Shown piece after piece: positions 7,998 to 15,138 of a stretch of 64,000 bases of DNA. This stretch comes from Microbacterium sp. Clip185 (lineage in GTDB: Bacteria; Actinomycetota; Actinomycetes; Actinomycetales; Microbacteriaceae). The notes below the pieces were generated by a model. The model did not search any database. It was not told the DNA's origin and saw only the letters and a program-made list of their open reading frames with translations. Each line of letters begins with the position of its first letter. Within the stretch, counting starts at the first letter, position 1. Where the stretch lies: the NCBI RefSeq assembly GCF_028743715.1, contig NZ_CP117996.1, forward strand, positions 2,294,001 to 2,358,000. Reading direction: 5' to 3'. Made by a program: the position numbers and the translations under genes.

Positions 7998-9535
7998 CAG
8001 TCGTACCTCGCCTCGACGCTCCAGCGGGCGTCCTCGTGCACGAGCAACCAGGCGACCTGGGCGGCGTCGACGATCTGGAACCGGTGCGCAACCCGGCGGC
8101 GGGCCGCATCCCACTCCCGTTCGATGACGGTCCACGGCCCCGCCCACGAGAGCACCCCGCGCCGGGCTCCCCCGACGGCGATGTCGGCGGGCGTGCCCGA
8201 CAGCGCCCCGCGCTCGTCGACGAGGATGCGGGTGCCCTGGGCATCCCGCACCTCGGCCGGACGAGGCTCGGGGAACACCGTGGTCGGCAGCGGCGCCGGC
8301 AGCGACCCCGGCCAGGGCAGCGACGCGTCGCGCGGAGCGACGGCGCGGTCACCCCAGGGCACCATCACCTGACGTTCGTCGAGCCAGCGCCCGCCGGCGA
8401 TCACCGGCGTCAGAACGCTCCGATGCCCGAGCATCGCCTGCACCCGCGAGAGGGCATGGTGCACCTTCTCGCGCTCTCCCCGTCCGAACAGCCCCGGGAC
8501 GTGGTGAGCCTGTTCGTCGACGGCTTCGGGTGAGATGCGCACGCGCGCCACGGGACTGCGCAACTCCTGCTGCTCGGCGAGCTGCCAGCGCACCCGGTCG
8601 ACGACCGCCGCCGCATCGAAGGTTCCCGGATGCAGCCAGACCCGTTCACTGCGCTCTCCCCGCTCGGACTCGAGCTCCACACGTAGCTCGGTGCACACGA
8701 GCCTCAGCTCGTCGAGACGCGCGATGAACTCCTCCGCCGCCATCCGCATCCCGAAGGCCGCCTGCTCGGCGAGTTCGACGGGCGGCTCGAACACGACCTC
8801 GCGATCGAGCTCGGGCGGGACGTCGCGGGGGGTCACCGTGCGGGAGTCCGCTCCTGCGGCGAGCGCCTGAAGCCGCACTCCCTGCTCGCCGAGGCGATCG
8901 CGGATGCCGTCGGTCGGCAGCTCGGCGAACGCGCCCAGCGTGTGGATGCCCAGTCGCGCCAGCAGCGAGGCGAGCGAGGTCTCGGCCCCGGCGTCGTGCA
9001 GCAGGGTGGCGGGCAGGGGCGCGAGGAAGGGTCCTGAAAGACCCGGAGGCACGCACCGCACCGGCGCCTCGGCGGTCGTTGCGGCACGGGCTGCCTGCTC
9101 GGCCGTGAAGGGGCCGTCGGCGATGCCGATGCGGACATCCCTCACACCCGCCTCGTGCAGCGCCGCACGCAGGACGTTCGCCGCTTCCTCCTCGCCGCCG
9201 TAATAGCGGGCGGGCCCCCGTGCCTTCAGCGCGCAGAGCCCCGGGCGGATGATCTGCACGTGCGGCGCGAGACGTTCGATCGCCGCCACGAGCGGCGCGA
9301 AGGCGCGGTGGTCTCGCGCTGCATCCATCGCCACGATCCGCAGGCGAGGACAGGCGCCCTGCGCGTCGCGGCGACGCTGGCCACGACGCACCCCCTCGGC
9401 GCGGGCCGCGGCGGAGCAGGCGACCACGACGTTCTTCTCGACGACGGCGACCGCCTCCGCCTCCTCGCCGCTCTCGCGTGCGAAAGCGACCACCGGCCAG
9501 TCCGGGATCCAGACGACGAGGGTGCGCACGGGCAT
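7997..9535 (-). CDS. imuB: ImuB, inactive Y-family polymerase homologue of the mutasome
   Basis: This 512-residue protein starts at ATG directly after the imuA-like stop (TAGATG). The N-terminus (RTLVVWIPDWPVVAF) aligns with the Y-family palm. Where active polymerases have the metal-binding D-F-E, ImuB proteins have replacements, and the visible opening has Trp-Ile-Pro-Asp instead. The long C-terminal tail includes WAGPWTVIEREWD, common in ImuB. In M. tuberculosis ImuB is an adaptor joining DnaE2 to the beta clamp. It shares one base with dnaE2 and is certainly cotranscribed. Confidence 0.9.
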   Translation of the reverse strand: MPVRTLVVWIPDWPVVAFARESGEEAEAVAVVEKNVVVACSAAARAEGVRRGQRRRDAQGACPRLRIVAMDAARDHRAFAPLVAAIERLAPHVQIIRPGLCALKARGPARYYGGEEEAANVLRAALHEAGVRDVRIGIADGPFTAEQAARAATTAEAPVRCVPPGLSGPFLAPLPATLLHDAGAETSLASLLARLGIHTLGAFAELPTDGIRDRLGEQGVRLQALAAGADSRTVTPRDVPPELDREVVFEPPVELAEQAAFGMRMAAEEFIARLDELRLVCTELRVELESERGERSERVWLHPGTFDAAAVVDRVRWQLAEQQELRSPVARVRISPEAVDEQAHHVPGLFGRGEREKVHHALSRVQAMLGHRSVLTPVIAGGRWLDERQVMVPWGDRAVAPRDASLPWPGSLPAPLPTTVFPEPRPAEVRDAQGTRILVDERGALSGTPADIAVGGARRGVLSWAGPWTVIEREWDAARRRVAHRFQIVDAAQVAWLLVHEDARWSVEARYD

Positions 9536-10219
9536 CTAGCCCACCGCCCTCATGGGCACGGGAGCGGCAGGGGCGACGGCGGTGAGGGCGCCGTCGCGAT
9601 CGGGGAGCATGAGTCGCGCGCGCCGGGGCACGGGAGAGCGGCGCGACTGCACGGCGATCGTCACCGTGCGCGACGACAGATAGCCGTAGCCGTCGCCGAG
9701 TCCGTCCCACTGTGAATCGACGATCTGCAGCGCAGCCTCCGCCTGCGGCCAGACTCCCTGCACCAGAAGGCTCGCACCGCGGTCTCGCAGTCGCGCCATG
9801 AAGCGGGAGGCTTCGGCATCCGACACCGCTCCCGCAGGCCGCACGGCGACCACCGGCATGACCTCGGCGAGGGTGGCGGCCACGGCCAGCCAGCGCGGGC
9901 CGGGCTCGGGGACGAGGACGAGGCGCTCGAGCGCCACACCCAACCCCGCCGCCGCCTCGGCGCCCAGCTCCGGCATCCCCACTGCCGCGCACCACGCCCC
10001 CTCGCGGGAGGGGCGGGCGAGCAGCGAGAGCAGCAGCGAGGTGGAGGGGGCCACCGTGTATGCGGAGCCGGCACGAAGCCCCCCACCCGGAAGGAGCTCC
10101 GCCAGCGCCGGATGCACCGGTCGCACGGCCGCATCCATCCGCCGGCCCTGAACGCGCTCGAGCTGCGCGCGGAGGCGATGGACCTCACCCACGGCGTCTT
10201 CTCGCACGATCACCTTCAC
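9536..10219 (-). CDS. imuA: ImuA-like RecA-fold protein, first gene of the mutasome operon
   Basis: This 227-residue protein has a GTG start at 10219, six bases after a TAGCCT -10, so the mRNA is probably leaderless. It resembles the small RecA-like ImuA/ImuA' proteins that precede imuB: GAWCAAVGMPELGAEAAAGLGV and a beta-alpha series without a clear intact Walker A. The sequence GSAYTVAPSTSLLLSLLA sits where the P-loop would be. The role is inferred from its position: an accessory subunit of the DnaE2 mutasome. Sequence identity alone would not be enough to name it. Confidence 0.75.
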   Translation of the reverse strand: MKVIVREDAVGEVHRLRAQLERVQGRRMDAAVRPVHPALAELLPGGGLRAGSAYTVAPSTSLLLSLLARPSREGAWCAAVGMPELGAEAAAGLGVALERLVLVPEPGPRWLAVAATLAEVMPVVAVRPAGAVSDAEASRFMARLRDRGASLLVQGVWPQAEAALQIVDSQWDGLGDGYGYLSSRTVTIAVQSRRSPVPRRARLMLPDRDGALTAVAPAAPVPMRAVG

Positions 10220-10225
10220 TCCGAC

Positions 10226-10254
10226 AGGCTAGAACGGATGTTCTAGTTCTTCAA
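10226..10254 (-). promoter_or_regulatory. SOS promoter with LexA box for imuA-imuB-dnaE2
   Basis: On the reverse strand TTGAAG (10254-10249) and TAGCCT (10231-10226) are separated by 17 bases, and the GTG start follows the -10 by six bases. The perfect palindrome TAGAAC-N4-GTTCTA at 10230-10245 occupies the spacer and touches the -10. It fits the Gram-positive/actinobacterial LexA box (GAAC-N4-GTTC core). LexA binding here would block polymerase, giving DNA-damage induction. Confidence 0.85.
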
Positions 10255-10330
10255 TGTCAGATTCGAAGATACGAACGAGTTCGGACATCCTCTTCGGGAG
10301 CAGACCCGCGACGTCTGCACGAGGAGTGGG

Positions 10331-10355
10331 GCTGGCGGCACCCTACGTGCCGCCA
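10331..10355 (-). terminator. Hairpin downstream of the isochorismatase-like gene
   Basis: A 10-base perfect stem (CTGGCGGCAC at 10331-10340 with its complement at 10346-10355) has a five-base loop. It lies six bases past the stop codon of the gene at 10362-10955. There is no T-run on the reverse strand, so efficiency is uncertain. Confidence 0.5.
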
Positions 10356-10361
10356 GGGACA

Positions 10362-10955
10362 TCACCTCAGCGATCGATCGTGCACACGTCGCTCGGATCC
10401 GACGATCTCGGCCGTCGTCCGGATGCGGGCGAACCCGCCTTCCTGCAACACCAGAGCAGAGGTGGCCATGATCTCCGCCGCCGTGCGCGTCACACGACCT
10501 ATACCGCTGATCTCGGCATCGAGATCGAAGGTGCGGGTCGCATCCCACACCACCGTGGTGTCGTATCCGAGATTGCCCGCCATGCGCGCCGTCGTCTCGA
10601 CGCACATGTTGGTCTGAATACCGCAGATCAGCAGCTCCCCTATCCCCTGCTCCTGCAACCAGGCGTGCAGGTCGGGGTCACCGTAGAACGCGGAGTTCAC
10701 GCTCTTGGTGATCAGCAGTGCAGCCGCGGCGCGGTCGACGACATCGACGAGCGCATTGCCGGCAGCGGACGGATGCAGCACAGAGGTTTCGCTGCGGGAG
10801 TCGTGACGGACCACGACGACCGGGACACCCTCGATCTCGGCGTACCGCAACAGCGCGGCGACGTTCTGCTCGCACTGCGGATTCGCCGTCGGCCCCCAGA
10901 ACTCCAGGTCGTCGAACCCCTTCTGCATGTCGATCACCACGAGCGCGCGCGTCAT
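10362..10955 (-). CDS. Isochorismatase-family cysteine hydrolase
   Basis: This 197-residue protein has the whole catalytic triad of the family. D9 lies in LVVIDMQKGF, K84 in LLITKSVNSAF, and nucleophile C118 in CGIQTNMCVETT. The opening ALVVIDMQ is diagnostic. Family members hydrolyse isochorismate, nicotinamide or small amides, and the substrate cannot be read from sequence. The gene starts in a four-base overlap with the end of the EamA gene, so the two form an operon likely controlled by the divergent MarR protein. A linked role, hydrolysing a compound or its conjugate and exporting the product, is inference. Confidence 0.9.
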   Translation of the reverse strand: MTRALVVIDMQKGFDDLEFWGPTANPQCEQNVAALLRYAEIEGVPVVVVRHDSRSETSVLHPSAAGNALVDVVDRAAAALLITKSVNSAFYGDPDLHAWLQEQGIGELLICGIQTNMCVETTARMAGNLGYDTTVVWDATRTFDLDAEISGIGRVTRTAAEIMATSALVLQEGGFARIRTTAEIVGSERRVHDRSLR

Positions 10956-11887
10956 GCCTTCATCCCACCACGCGATACCGGCTCCGCCGCCTCACCCGGC
11001 TGCCGACCAGCAATCGATTCCTGCCGCGGCGCGCGGCGGCGATGCGGCAGCACGCCCCACACCACGCCACCGAGCACCAAGGCGAGCCCGATCATCTGCG
11101 CGAGGCCGAACGTCTCCCCGGCCAATACGACCCCCAGCACGACGCCGGTGACCGGGTTCAGCAGCCCGACGAGGCCGACCGCGGCGGCGGGCAGCCGCTG
11201 AAGACCGGCGAACCAGGCCGCGTAGGCCACCGCGGTGCCGATCAGCATGACGTAGGCGAACCCGACGACGCCCTCGGGGGTGAGTTGCGGGGGCGGCCCC
11301 TCGAGGACCAGCGCGACGGGCACGAGAACGACGGAGCCCGCTAGGAGCTGCCACGACGTCATCGCGAGCGCGGGCACCTCCTGCCCCCAGCGGGAGGTGA
11401 GGACGAAGCCGAAGGAGGAAGCGACCATCGCCCCCAACGAGGCGGCGATGCCCCACGGATCGACCGACCCCGCGCCGACACCGAGCATGAGCACGACACC
11501 CGCGATCCCGACAGCCGCGCCCAGGGCGGCGGCGACACGCGGCCGCTGCCCCAGCAGCGCCCAGGCGAAGAGCATGATGCATGCCGCGGAGGTGGACATG
11601 AGGGTCGCCGCCAGGCTCGACGGAAGCCGCTGGCCGACGATGTAGATCAGCACGCTGAAGCCGCCGACATTCAGCACTCCCAGCAGTAGCGATCGCCACC
11701 ACCACGAGCCGCGCGGAAGGCGGCGGGCGAACAGCAGCACGAGCAGCCCGGCGGGCAGGCATCGGATGACAGCACCCCACAGCGGCACATCGGGCGGCAG
11801 CAGATGCCGAGTCACCACGTAGGTGCTTCCCCACGCGATCGGCGCGATCGCGGTGATGAGGACCCATCGTCGCCATTTATCTTCCAT
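10952..11887 (-). CDS. EamA-family (DMT superfamily) transporter
   Basis: This 311-residue protein starts at ATG 11887 (MEDKWRRW). A longer frame from 12061 runs antisense into the MarR gene and is rejected. About ten hydrophobic segments form two EamA repeats (first TAIAPIAWGSTYVVTRHLLPP; second beginning PWGIAASLGAMVASSFGFVL). The protein ends in a basic cytoplasmic tail. EamA proteins export small metabolites or amino acids. The start codon lies inside the first of two palindromes shared with the divergent MarR gene, which suggests direct repression. Confidence 0.9.
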   Translation of the reverse strand: MEDKWRRWVLITAIAPIAWGSTYVVTRHLLPPDVPLWGAVIRCLPAGLLVLLFARRLPRGSWWWRSLLLGVLNVGGFSVLIYIVGQRLPSSLAATLMSTSAACIMLFAWALLGQRPRVAAALGAAVGIAGVVLMLGVGAGSVDPWGIAASLGAMVASSFGFVLTSRWGQEVPALAMTSWQLLAGSVVLVPVALVLEGPPPQLTPEGVVGFAYVMLIGTAVAYAAWFAGLQRLPAAAVGLVGLLNPVTGVVLGVVLAGETFGLAQMIGLALVLGGVVWGVLPHRRRAPRQESIAGRQPGEAAEPVSRGGMKA

Positions 11888-11922
11888 GGAAGGAAATACT
11901 ACCTTCCGCGGAAGATATTGTG
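11881..11922. promoter_or_regulatory. Paired palindromic operators between eamA-type gene and marR-type gene
   Basis: Two perfect 12-base palindromes, CTTCCATGGAAG (11881-11892) and CTTCCGCGGAAG (11903-11914), share the arms CTTCC/GGAAG. Their centres are 22 bases apart, about two helical turns, so both face the same side of the DNA. The first covers the ATG of the exporter gene. The second sits just before TATTGT (11917-11922), a -10 placed five bases from the MarR ATG. This is a strong candidate for MarR autoregulation. Confidence 0.75.
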
Positions 11923-11927
11923 ATCGC

Positions 11928-12425
11928 ATGACCGGAACCGAGGATCGCGTCAGCCGCATCCAGGACGATTGGCGCCGCGAGCGTCCCGATCTCGATCCCT
12001 CCCCCCAGGGCGTGATCGGCCGCATCCACCGCGTGGGCATGGCCCTCACCCGCGAGCTCACCGCGGTCTACGCCCGCTTCGGGCTCACCGAAGCGGAATT
12101 CGACCTGCTCGCCTCACTCCGGCGGGCGGGCGCGCCCTACAGCCGGCCGGCGGGTGAACTCGCCGAGCACACGATGGTCACCTCGGGCGGGCTCACCAAG
12201 CGCGTCGACCGCCTCGTCAAGCGGGGCCTCGTCACACGCTCAGGGTCCGACGCCGACGGCCGGCGCCGCCTGGTCCGGCTGACGGATGCCGGGCGCGCGC
12301 TGATCGACGACGCCTTCACCGCACACATCGCCAACGAGCACCGACTGGTCCGGATGCTGGACGCGCCGGATGCGGAGCAACTCGCCCGCACCCTGCAGCA
12401 CTGGAGCGAGCGGCTCGAGCGCTAG
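11928..12425 (+). CDS. MarR family transcriptional regulator
   Basis: This 165-residue protein starts at ATG 11928. The frame open from 11823 overlaps the divergent gene. It has a winged helix with the recognition helix at TMVTSGGLTKRVDRLVKRGLV and wing SDADGRRRLVRLTDAG (DxRxxxxxLT is typical of MarR). The family binds palindromes as a dimer and releases DNA on binding phenolic or other small ligands. The twin palindromes upstream are its likely targets. With TATTGT five bases before the ATG, the transcript is probably leaderless. Confidence 0.9.
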   Translation: MTGTEDRVSRIQDDWRRERPDLDPSPQGVIGRIHRVGMALTRELTAVYARFGLTEAEFDLLASLRRAGAPYSRPAGELAEHTMVTSGGLTKRVDRLVKRGLVTRSGSDADGRRRLVRLTDAGRALIDDAFTAHIANEHRLVRMLDAPDAEQLARTLQHWSERLER

Positions 12426-12431
12426 GACTGC

Positions 12432-12929
12432 TCAGGCGGCGAGCGCCAGATAGGGCTCCCACCGGGGGTCAGCCCGCTCGGTTCCGCGCACGCTCCAACC
12501 CGAACCGTGCGGCACGTCGGGCACGAGCCGCAACGTCCACGACATCTCCTGCGGCGTGCGATCACCCTTCACGTTGTTGCAGCGCAGACAGCACGCCACC
12601 AGGTTCTGCCAGGTGTCGCGCCCTCCGCGCGAACGCGGCAGCACATGGTCGATGGTGGATGCGGCCTTCCCGCAGTACCCGCAACGGTGTCCGTCGCGGC
12701 GCAGCACGCCTCGGCGGGTGACCGGCACGTTGCGCACATTGGGTATGCGCACGTAGCGGGTGAGGATGATGACCGCGGGCCGGTCGTAGATCTGCGTCGT
12801 ACCCCAGATGGGCACGTCCTCGACGCGTTCGACGATGGTCGCCTTCTCGTTCATGACGAGCACGAGTGCTCGCTTGAAGGAGACGACGGCCAGCGGCTCG
12901 TAGCCGGCGTTCAACACCAGTGTGCGCAT
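12432..12929 (-). CDS. HNH endonuclease
   Basis: This 165-residue protein starts at ATG 12929 (MRTLVLNAGYEPL), after AGGACAGGGA. The zinc-binding pairs are visible: CGYC in DGHRCGYCGK and CLRC in ACCLRCNN. They flank the active-site TIDHVLPRSRGG and N-V-K-G-D. This compact HNH protein is widespread in actinobacterial chromosomes as a standalone gene, outside phage. Its target is not known to me. It is convergent with the MarR gene, with only six bases between. Confidence 0.9.
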   Translation of the reverse strand: MRTLVLNAGYEPLAVVSFKRALVLVMNEKATIVERVEDVPIWGTTQIYDRPAVIILTRYVRIPNVRNVPVTRRGVLRRDGHRCGYCGKAASTIDHVLPRSRGGRDTWQNLVACCLRCNNVKGDRTPQEMSWTLRLVPDVPHGSGWSVRGTERADPRWEPYLALAA

Positions 12930-13005
12930 TCCCTGTCCTCTCGAATGGCCCGGACGGCTTCGCGGATATTCGATTCGATGGACGCATCGGGGTTGCGGAG
13001 GCATG

Positions 13006-13036
13006 AAAAAAGGCGCTGTCTCATGGACAGCGCCTT
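13006..13036 (-). terminator. Rho-independent terminator (reverse strand)
   Basis: The 11-base stem AAGGCGCTGTC (13010-13020) pairs with 13026-13036 around a five-base loop. On the reverse strand it is followed by a run of T (plus-strand A at 13006-13010). It would end transcripts coming from the M23 peptidase gene or from the intervening structured region, 77 bases before the HNH start. Confidence 0.85.
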
Positions 13037-13228
13037 GAACACACGGGAAACCCGTGAGTGTCGGTCACGTGATGCCGAAGGACGAGCAGACCGAGCGCAT
13101 CCATGGTTCGGATGCGTGGTGAACTGCCCATCGGCGCCCTCCGCTTCTCTCAGCGTCGTGCCCTCAGGGTAGCCCACCGCGACGCGCCCGGGACGCGTGT
13201 TTGATGAACTCTCGGAATCGTGTCGGGG
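13037..13228 (-). other. Structured 3' UTR of the M23 gene or possible small RNA
   Basis: No gene is credible in this 192-base gap. On the reverse strand it would form CGCATCC/GGATGCG (13096-13102 with 13110-13116), then CACGGG-N3-CCCGTG (13042-13056), then the terminator at 13006-13036. It could be a 3' UTR or a processed RNA. A weak -10 (TACCCT on the reverse strand, near 13170) is the only promoter hint. Confidence 0.3.
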
Positions 13229-14113
13229 TCAGCCCGCGTTGGCCTGGAGCCAGGCATAGGGGTCGACCAGGCCGCCGCCGATGCGCACCTCGAAGTGGAG
13301 GTGGTTGGCGGTGGAGGAGCCGGTGCTTCCCATCAGGCCGATGATCTGACCGGCCTCGACGTAGTCGCCAGGGTTCACCAGAGTCTGGGTCATGTGGCCG
13401 TACAGAGTGGTGACGCTCTGACCGTTGATCACGCTGTCGAGCACGACCGCGTATCCGTAGCCGTAGTACCAGCCGGCGACGCGCACGGTTCCGGCCGCAG
13501 CGGCGAACTCGGGGGTGCCCGCGGCGCCCAGCAGATCGACGCCCTGGTGATAGCCGTCGGCGCCGAATCCGCGGCCGACGCGGATCTGCGACATGTCCAG
13601 AGGCCAGCGCACGGCCCCGCTGCCGGGGGCCACCATGTTCAGGTCGACGTTGGCGGCGGAGAACGAGGCGGCGGAACCGGCGGCGGCGATGCGCGCGGCG
13701 GCGGCTTCGGCGGCCTTCTTCTTCTCGATCTCTTCGGGCGTGGTCGCCGCGTAGCTGCCGCGGTCGAGATCTGCCGAGGTCACCGTGGAGGCCACGACGA
13801 GCGACTGCGGGTTCTCTGCCGCCACCTGTTCGATCGTGGCCGCATCCGCGCCGCCGTTGAAGGCGGCGTAGGCGGGAAGACCGACGGCCACGACGAGGCC
13901 GCCGACCATGCTGAGGGTCACGATGCTGCGCAGGGGCTTGCGGAAGCTGCTGCCGGTGCGGGCCGGGCGCGCGGCGCGGGCGACAGCGGTCTTGGTGCGG
14001 GTCACCTGACCCTGGGCGGTGCGGGCCAGTTCGCGCATGCTGCGGCGACTGGTCACGGGATTCGCGGCGGCCTCGGGCGCGCCTACCGACGAATCGTCGT
14101 TCTGTTCAGCCAA
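13229..14113 (-). CDS. M23 family metallopeptidase (peptidoglycan endopeptidase)
   Basis: I place the start at TTG 14113 (LAEQNDDSS), which follows GGAGG by five bases. The open frame extends to 14248 but without a ribosome site. This gives 294 residues. A basic cytoplasmic N-terminus precedes one transmembrane helix (IVTLSMVGGLVVAVGLPAYAAF). An Ala/Glu/Lys-rich region follows, then an LytM domain with HQGVDLLGAAGTPEFA, GHMTQT and HLHFEVRIGG. The domain's usual HxxxD, HxH zinc ligands are all present. It probably cuts peptidoglycan cross-bridges at the cell surface. Confidence 0.85.
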   Translation of the reverse strand: MAEQNDDSSVGAPEAAANPVTSRRSMRELARTAQGQVTRTKTAVARAARPARTGSSFRKPLRSIVTLSMVGGLVVAVGLPAYAAFNGGADAATIEQVAAENPQSLVVASTVTSADLDRGSYAATTPEEIEKKKAAEAAAARIAAAGSAASFSAANVDLNMVAPGSGAVRWPLDMSQIRVGRGFGADGYHQGVDLLGAAGTPEFAAAAGTVRVAGWYYGYGYAVVLDSVINGQSVTTLYGHMTQTLVNPGDYVEAGQIIGLMGSTGSSTANHLHFEVRIGGGLVDPYAWLQANAG

Positions 14114-14339
14114 ATCATCCTCCGGCGCCTCCGCGCTCACAGCGCTGGCTCGTCGGCACTCGATGTCGGGGCACGATATGCGGGTTGCACCACACGGACG
14201 ACGAGCCGGAGAGGCAATCCGTGCGGGATCCATCGGTGGGCTTCTCACCTGCGGACTGTCCGAGGCTACCGGAAGGTAACGAATAAGTCACGCTGGCGAG
14301 GGCCGGATCAATGCTCCGACGGGCTGGGGAGAACCGCTC
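14114..14339 (-). other. Long leader/intergenic region upstream of the M23 gene
   Basis: These 226 bases separate the M23 start from the end of the DtxR-type gene. GGCTCGTCG (14147-14155) pairs perfectly with 14199-14207, so a leader RNA would fold. Reverse-strand TAGCCT near 14264 is a possible -10. M23 genes in actinobacteria often carry cyclic-di-AMP (ydaO) riboswitches, but I do not find that consensus here. Confidence 0.3.
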
Positions 14340-15041
14340 TCAGCGGGCGTCGGCGACGAGGAAGATGTGGCCGGCGACCTCGACCGGAAGCTCCAGGCCC
14401 TCGTCGGATCCGTCCATCTGCACGAGGACGTAGCCCTCGTTGTACTGGAAAGTTCCGGCTGCGCCAGGGACGACGCCGGCGGCGCGCAGCTGCTGCAGGA
14501 GCTCGGGATCGACCTGCGCGGGCTCGGCGAGGCGACGCACGGTGCCGGTGATCGGGCCGCCCTCGGCATCGAGCTTGCGGACCAGACCCACCACGCCCTC
14601 TTCGAACGTGGAGCTCGGCAGGTCGCCGAGCTGGTCGAGGCCGGGGATGGGGTTGCCGTAGGGCGACTCCGTGGGGTGTCCGAGCAGCTCGACGAGCCGG
14701 CGCTCGACCTGCTCGCTCATGACGTGCTCCCAACGGCAGGCCTCCTCGTGGACGTACGCCCAGTCGAGCCCGATCACGTCGCTGAGCAGCCGCTCGGCGA
14801 GGCGGTGCTTGCGCATGACGTCGACGGCCTTCTGCCGGCCGGCACCGGTGAGCTCCAAGGAGCGGTCGTCGGAGACGACCACGAGCCCGTCGCGCTCCAT
14901 CCGGCCGACGGTCTGGGAGACGGTCGGACCGGAGTGACCGAGTCGTTCGCTGATGCGCGCACGCAGGGGAACGATGTTCTCCTCCTCGAGCTCGAGGATG
15001 GTACGCAGATACATCTCTGTCGTGTCGATCAGGTCGGTCAT
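14340..15041 (-). CDS. ideR: Iron-dependent regulator of the DtxR/IdeR family
   Basis: This 233-residue protein reproduces C. diphtheriae DtxR metal ligands at the same residue numbers: M10, H79, E83 and H98, plus C102, E105 and H106 in ACRWEHVMSE. Cys102 points to the iron-sensing DtxR/IdeR type, not manganese-sensing MntR. An N-terminal winged helix (RISERLGHSGPTVSQTVGRME) and a C-terminal SH3-like domain (about residues 155-233) complete the family plan. With Fe(II) it represses iron uptake and activates storage genes. It is transcribed singly, divergent from serC. Confidence 0.92.
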   Translation of the reverse strand: MTDLIDTTEMYLRTILELEEENIVPLRARISERLGHSGPTVSQTVGRMERDGLVVVSDDRSLELTGAGRQKAVDVMRKHRLAERLLSDVIGLDWAYVHEEACRWEHVMSEQVERRLVELLGHPTESPYGNPIPGLDQLGDLPSSTFEEGVVGLVRKLDAEGGPITGTVRRLAEPAQVDPELLQQLRAAGVVPGAAGTFQYNEGYVLVQMDGSDEGLELPVEVAGHIFLVADAR

Positions 15042-15126
15042 GAACGTGTCCTCGAAGTCATAGGGGGCCCGAGGAGAGCCTATCCAACGTGACGATGGTC
15101 ACGGCGGTCGGCGACCCGCACGCCCC

Positions 15127-15132
15127 TAGAAT
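15127..15132 (+). promoter_or_regulatory. -10 element for leaderless serC mRNA
   Basis: TAGAAT lies exactly six bases before the serC ATG. This spacing places transcription start at or next to the start codon, and there is no Shine-Dalgarno sequence. The -35 is not clear. Confidence 0.6.
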
Positions 15133-15138
15133 CGAGCC

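Noticed and set aside
11888..12061. N-terminal extension of the EamA protein to 12061
   Set aside because: Would run antisense through the MarR coding region and adds a non-hydrophobic Arg/Ser-rich leader. ATG 11887 gives the normal family length.
12911..13177. 88-residue reverse frame upstream of the HNH gene
   Set aside because: Crosses a terminator with a T-run and overlaps the HNH start. It has no family features.
14114..14339. Cyclic-di-AMP (ydaO) riboswitch before the M23 gene
   Set aside because: Expected from gene context, but I could not find the conserved core segments in either register.
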